A stretch of DNA of 64,000 bases, from NCBI GenBank assembly GCA_943371245.1, contig CALRTY020000011.1:1-64000 (forward strand). Direction: 5' to 3'. Below the pieces are notes generated by a model. It made no database searches. It was given only the letters and a program-made list of their open reading frames with translations, and had not been told where the DNA came from. This document shows positions 62,063-64,000 of this stretch, in pieces (the first letter of the stretch is position 1; each line of letters starts with the position of its first letter). The position numbers and the translations under genes are program-made. The stretch is from UBA5018 sp947463165. Its GTDB lineage: Bacteria > Cyanobacteriota > Cyanobacteriia > PCC-6307 > Cyanobiaceae.

Positions 62063-63171
62063 GGCTGGGCCGGTAGAGCGGGGCCTTGCCTTAACAGCTC
62101 GGCGATTTGTATCGCGTTCAGGGCCGCACCCTTGCGGATCTGGTCGCCGCAGAGCCATAGCTCCAGGCCATGGGGATCGCTGAGGTCTTGGCGAATCCGA
62201 CCCACGGCCACCGGGTCGCGACCGGTTACGTCGGTGGGCATCGGGAAGCGATTGGCGGCCAGGTCTTCCAGCAGTTCCACGCCGGGGGCCGCCGCCAGCA
62301 GTGCCCTGGCCTCATCAACTGGAAATGGTTCAAAGAATTCGATGTTCACGGCTTCCGAGTGGGCCCGCAACACCGGCACGCGCACGCAGGTGGCCGACAG
62401 TCGCAAATCCGGCAGCCCCATGATCTTGCGGGTTTCATTGAGCATCTTCAGCTCTTCTTCGCAGTAGCCGTTGGCCTGCAGGGGCGAGTTGTGCAGGAAC
62501 AGATTGAAGGCCAGGGAATGGGGCAGCACGCTGCTGATCGGCTCGCCTCCCTCCAGCACCGTGCGGCTCAGTTGCCGTAGCTCTTCCATGGCTCGGGCGC
62601 CAGCGCCACTGGCCGACTGATAGGTGCTCACCACCACCCTCTTAATTGGCCGCCGCGCCTGCAGGGGGGCCAGGGCCAGGGTGAGCAGGATCGTGGTGCA
62701 GTTGGGATTGGCGATGATCCCCTGGTGGCTGAAGGCCGCTTGGGGATTCACCTCCGGCACCACCAGCGGCACTGCGGGATCCAGGCGAAAGGCGCTGGAG
62801 TTGTCGATCATCACCGCCCCGGCCCGCAGGGCAGCTGGCGCCCATTGCTTGGAAATGGCGCCACCGGCCGAGGCCAGCACCAGGTCAACCGAATCAAATG
62901 CCGCTTCGCTGACGGCCTGGATCGGCAGTTTTTCCCCCTGCCAGTGGAGCTGCTGCCCGGCGGAGCGCTCCGAAGCTAGGGGGATTAATTCAGCCACCGG
63001 GAACTGGCGCTCCACCAGCAGCTCGAGCAGCTCCTTACCCACCGCGCCGGTGACACCGAGGATTGCCACCCTGAGCGCTCGCGAGGGCAGGTTGGCCGAG
63101 TTGATGGGGGTGGCAGCGACGGTCAAGGAATTAGCAAAGACTGGGAGGGATCTTGGCGGGTGGCTGGGCAA
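62059..63171 (-). CDS. asd: Aspartate-semialdehyde dehydrogenase
   Basis: A 370-residue enzyme making aspartate semialdehyde for lysine, methionine and threonine. It has the NADP-binding RVAILGVTGAVGKELLELL, SAGGAISKQWAPAALRAGAV, IDNSSAFRLDPAVPLVVPEV and the active-site Cys in GIIANPNCTTILLTLALAPL. YQSASGAGARAMEELRQ and TCVRVPVLRAHSEAVNIEF (catalytic His) follow. About 30 variable residues precede the core, so the true start may be later than 63171. Confidence 0.97.
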   Translation of the reverse strand: MPSHPPRSLPVFANSLTVAATPINSANLPSRALRVAILGVTGAVGKELLELLVERQFPVAELIPLASERSAGQQLHWQGEKLPIQAVSEAAFDSVDLVLASAGGAISKQWAPAALRAGAVMIDNSSAFRLDPAVPLVVPEVNPQAAFSHQGIIANPNCTTILLTLALAPLQARRPIKRVVVSTYQSASGAGARAMEELRQLSRTVLEGGEPISSVLPHSLAFNLFLHNSPLQANGYCEEELKMLNETRKIMGLPDLRLSATCVRVPVLRAHSEAVNIEFFEPFPVDEARALLAAAPGVELLEDLAANRFPMPTDVTGRDPVAVGRIRQDLSDPHGLELWLCGDQIRKGAALNAIQIAELLRQGPALPAQP

Positions 63172-63337
63172 AGGCCTGGCTTGATTTGGGCCCAGGGATG
63201 GTTTAAGGCCAGGGCTGAGTTCTGCCCAAGACTGGATTCAGTCTGCGAATCTATAGGACTGAAATTTTGCCGGATGCTGGCTTGGTTGGAGGCCAAAGCC
63301 GCAGGGCGACAGCTACTTATTCACAGCTGTTAAAAAA

Positions 63338-63655
63338 CAGTTTGATAAAGTAGTTTCGCAAACAACTCGCTGGTGGACAACTTGCTGGTCAAACAACTTG
63401 CCTGTAAGCGGCTTGTTTATAAACAGCTTGCTTATAAGCAGCTTGGTGGCAAGAAGTTTGTTTGTGGGCAGTTTACTTAATAGGCGGTTTGCTTAATAGG
63501 CAATTTGATAACAAGCAATTTACTGATAGACGGCTTGCTGATAGTCAGTTTACTGAAAACAGTTTGTTGCTGAGCGGTTTGCCGATGGACGGTTTGCTAA
63601 TAACTAGTTTGCCGGTAAACAGTTTTTGTTAAATGGCTTGCAAAGCGATTTAACA
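63338..63655. repeat. Degenerate 15-bp tandem array, about 20 units
   Basis: Upstream of asd, units of mostly exactly 15 bp (a few 14 or 16) follow the consensus CAGTTTGCTGATAAG, e.g. CGGTTTGCTAATAAC, CAATTTACTGATAGA, CAGCTTGCTTATAAG. Every frame is broken by stops contained in the repeat, so it is not coding. Units keep a CRRYTTG core and an A-rich second half. Confidence 0.85.
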
Positions 63656-64000
63656 AAAGTTTGGCAAACAATTTAATAAAGCCGTTCAGGCAACCCTGGA
63701 TTAACACTCTTGGACCCTAGGGGCGAGCCAGGTGTCAAAAGGCTGGCGGCAAACAAACTTTTAGGCTGATTATATTCAGCAACTGCTTGCTGCTGAATAG
63801 ATTGCGCAGGCGGCGCTATTAAGTGTTTTGATTGGTGGTTTTGATCGATGGCAAATGGGGTTGGGGTAAGGGTGGTGAAGGTTTTAATTTGTTAAGTTGC
63901 TATGGCTAATTACTTGTCTAAGGTGGGCCGACTTGGGCGGCGACCATAGAAGTCTACTAAAGGGAGTCGCAGCCGGTAAGGGGCCGGTCGTTGGGTGGGC
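63656..64000. other. Non-coding window end with one hairpin
   Basis: No gene is supported. TATTCAGCA (63773-63781) pairs with TGCTGAATA (63791-63799) as a 9-bp stem with a 9-base loop. The stretch is AT-richer than neighbouring genes and may contain the promoter of a gene beyond the window. Confidence 0.45.

Noticed and set aside
63338..63655. CRISPR array reading of the 15-bp repeats
   Set aside because: Units are contiguous and degenerate, with no unique spacers and no cas genes nearby.

Overview
The window reads as chromosomal DNA of a high-GC picocyanobacterium of the Cyanobium/Synechococcus type. The support is: a PAO-like Rieske oxygenase, a DUF3747 protein, a DUF561 protein, a DUF3721 protein, an ABC1/UbiB kinase, RNase J beside dapA-asd, secE-nusG-rplKAJL next to clpB and eno, a pilMNOQ cluster, and recurrent GCGATCGC (HIP1-like) octamers. 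The genus call is an inference from gene content, not from a marker gene.

Layout. 1-2.3 kb holds the end of a C-type-lectin/RTX exoprotein, an Hsp20 gene and a 20-bp degenerate tandem array. 2.3-10.6 kb holds a PEBP-family protein, an unusual fusion of an MpaB/DUF2236 oxygenase domain to dephospho-CoA kinase (CoaE), argJ, a PAO-like Rieske oxygenase, a small Cys-motif protein, a frameshifted leucine-rich-repeat kinase, and a VapBC-type module with a broken toxin. 10.8-20.1 kb is a type I restriction-modification locus (hsdM, hsdS, hsdR) interrupted by toxin-antitoxin-type genes: MNT, MNT-HEPN, RhuM-Fic, a truncated RhuM and a second MNT-HEPN pair. The first 36-44 bp of hsdR occur three times here, each time as the translation start of a different gene. 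20.1-29.3 kb is an accessory, lower-GC stretch: DUF305 and DUF3721 proteins, tiny Cys-rich proteins, a type III alkylsulfatase, an outer-membrane barrel protein preceded by an ATTC microsatellite, a structured dispersed repeat in three copies, a three-gene secreted set with pilin-like and chaperone-like members, and a decayed IS3-family element.

29.9-50.5 kb is mostly core. It contains a proline-rich protein pair, the UbiB-like kinase, an ABC ATPase, eno, gloA, a ClpB-type chaperone, secE-nusG-rplK-rplA, an L10 leader, rplJ-rplL, a DUF3747 protein, rnhA, pyrD and the type IV pilus genes pilM-N-O-Q. 50.5-52.4 kb is a small patch of toxin-antitoxin remains plus a stand-alone Hint-domain protein. 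52.7-63.2 kb is core again: hisB, uvrB, a holin-like membrane protein, DUF561, tilS, a hypothetical protein, rnj, dapA and asd. The last 0.8 kb is non-coding and carries about 20 copies of a degenerate 15-bp repeat.

The most unusual items are the thrice-used hsdR start segment, which looks like a cassette insertion site inside a restriction locus, the MpaB-CoaE fusion, and three kinds of non-coding repeat (20-bp array, 15-bp array, and a roughly 90-bp element predicted to fold with a closing stem). All functional statements rest on recognised motifs and family knowledge; no database search was run.
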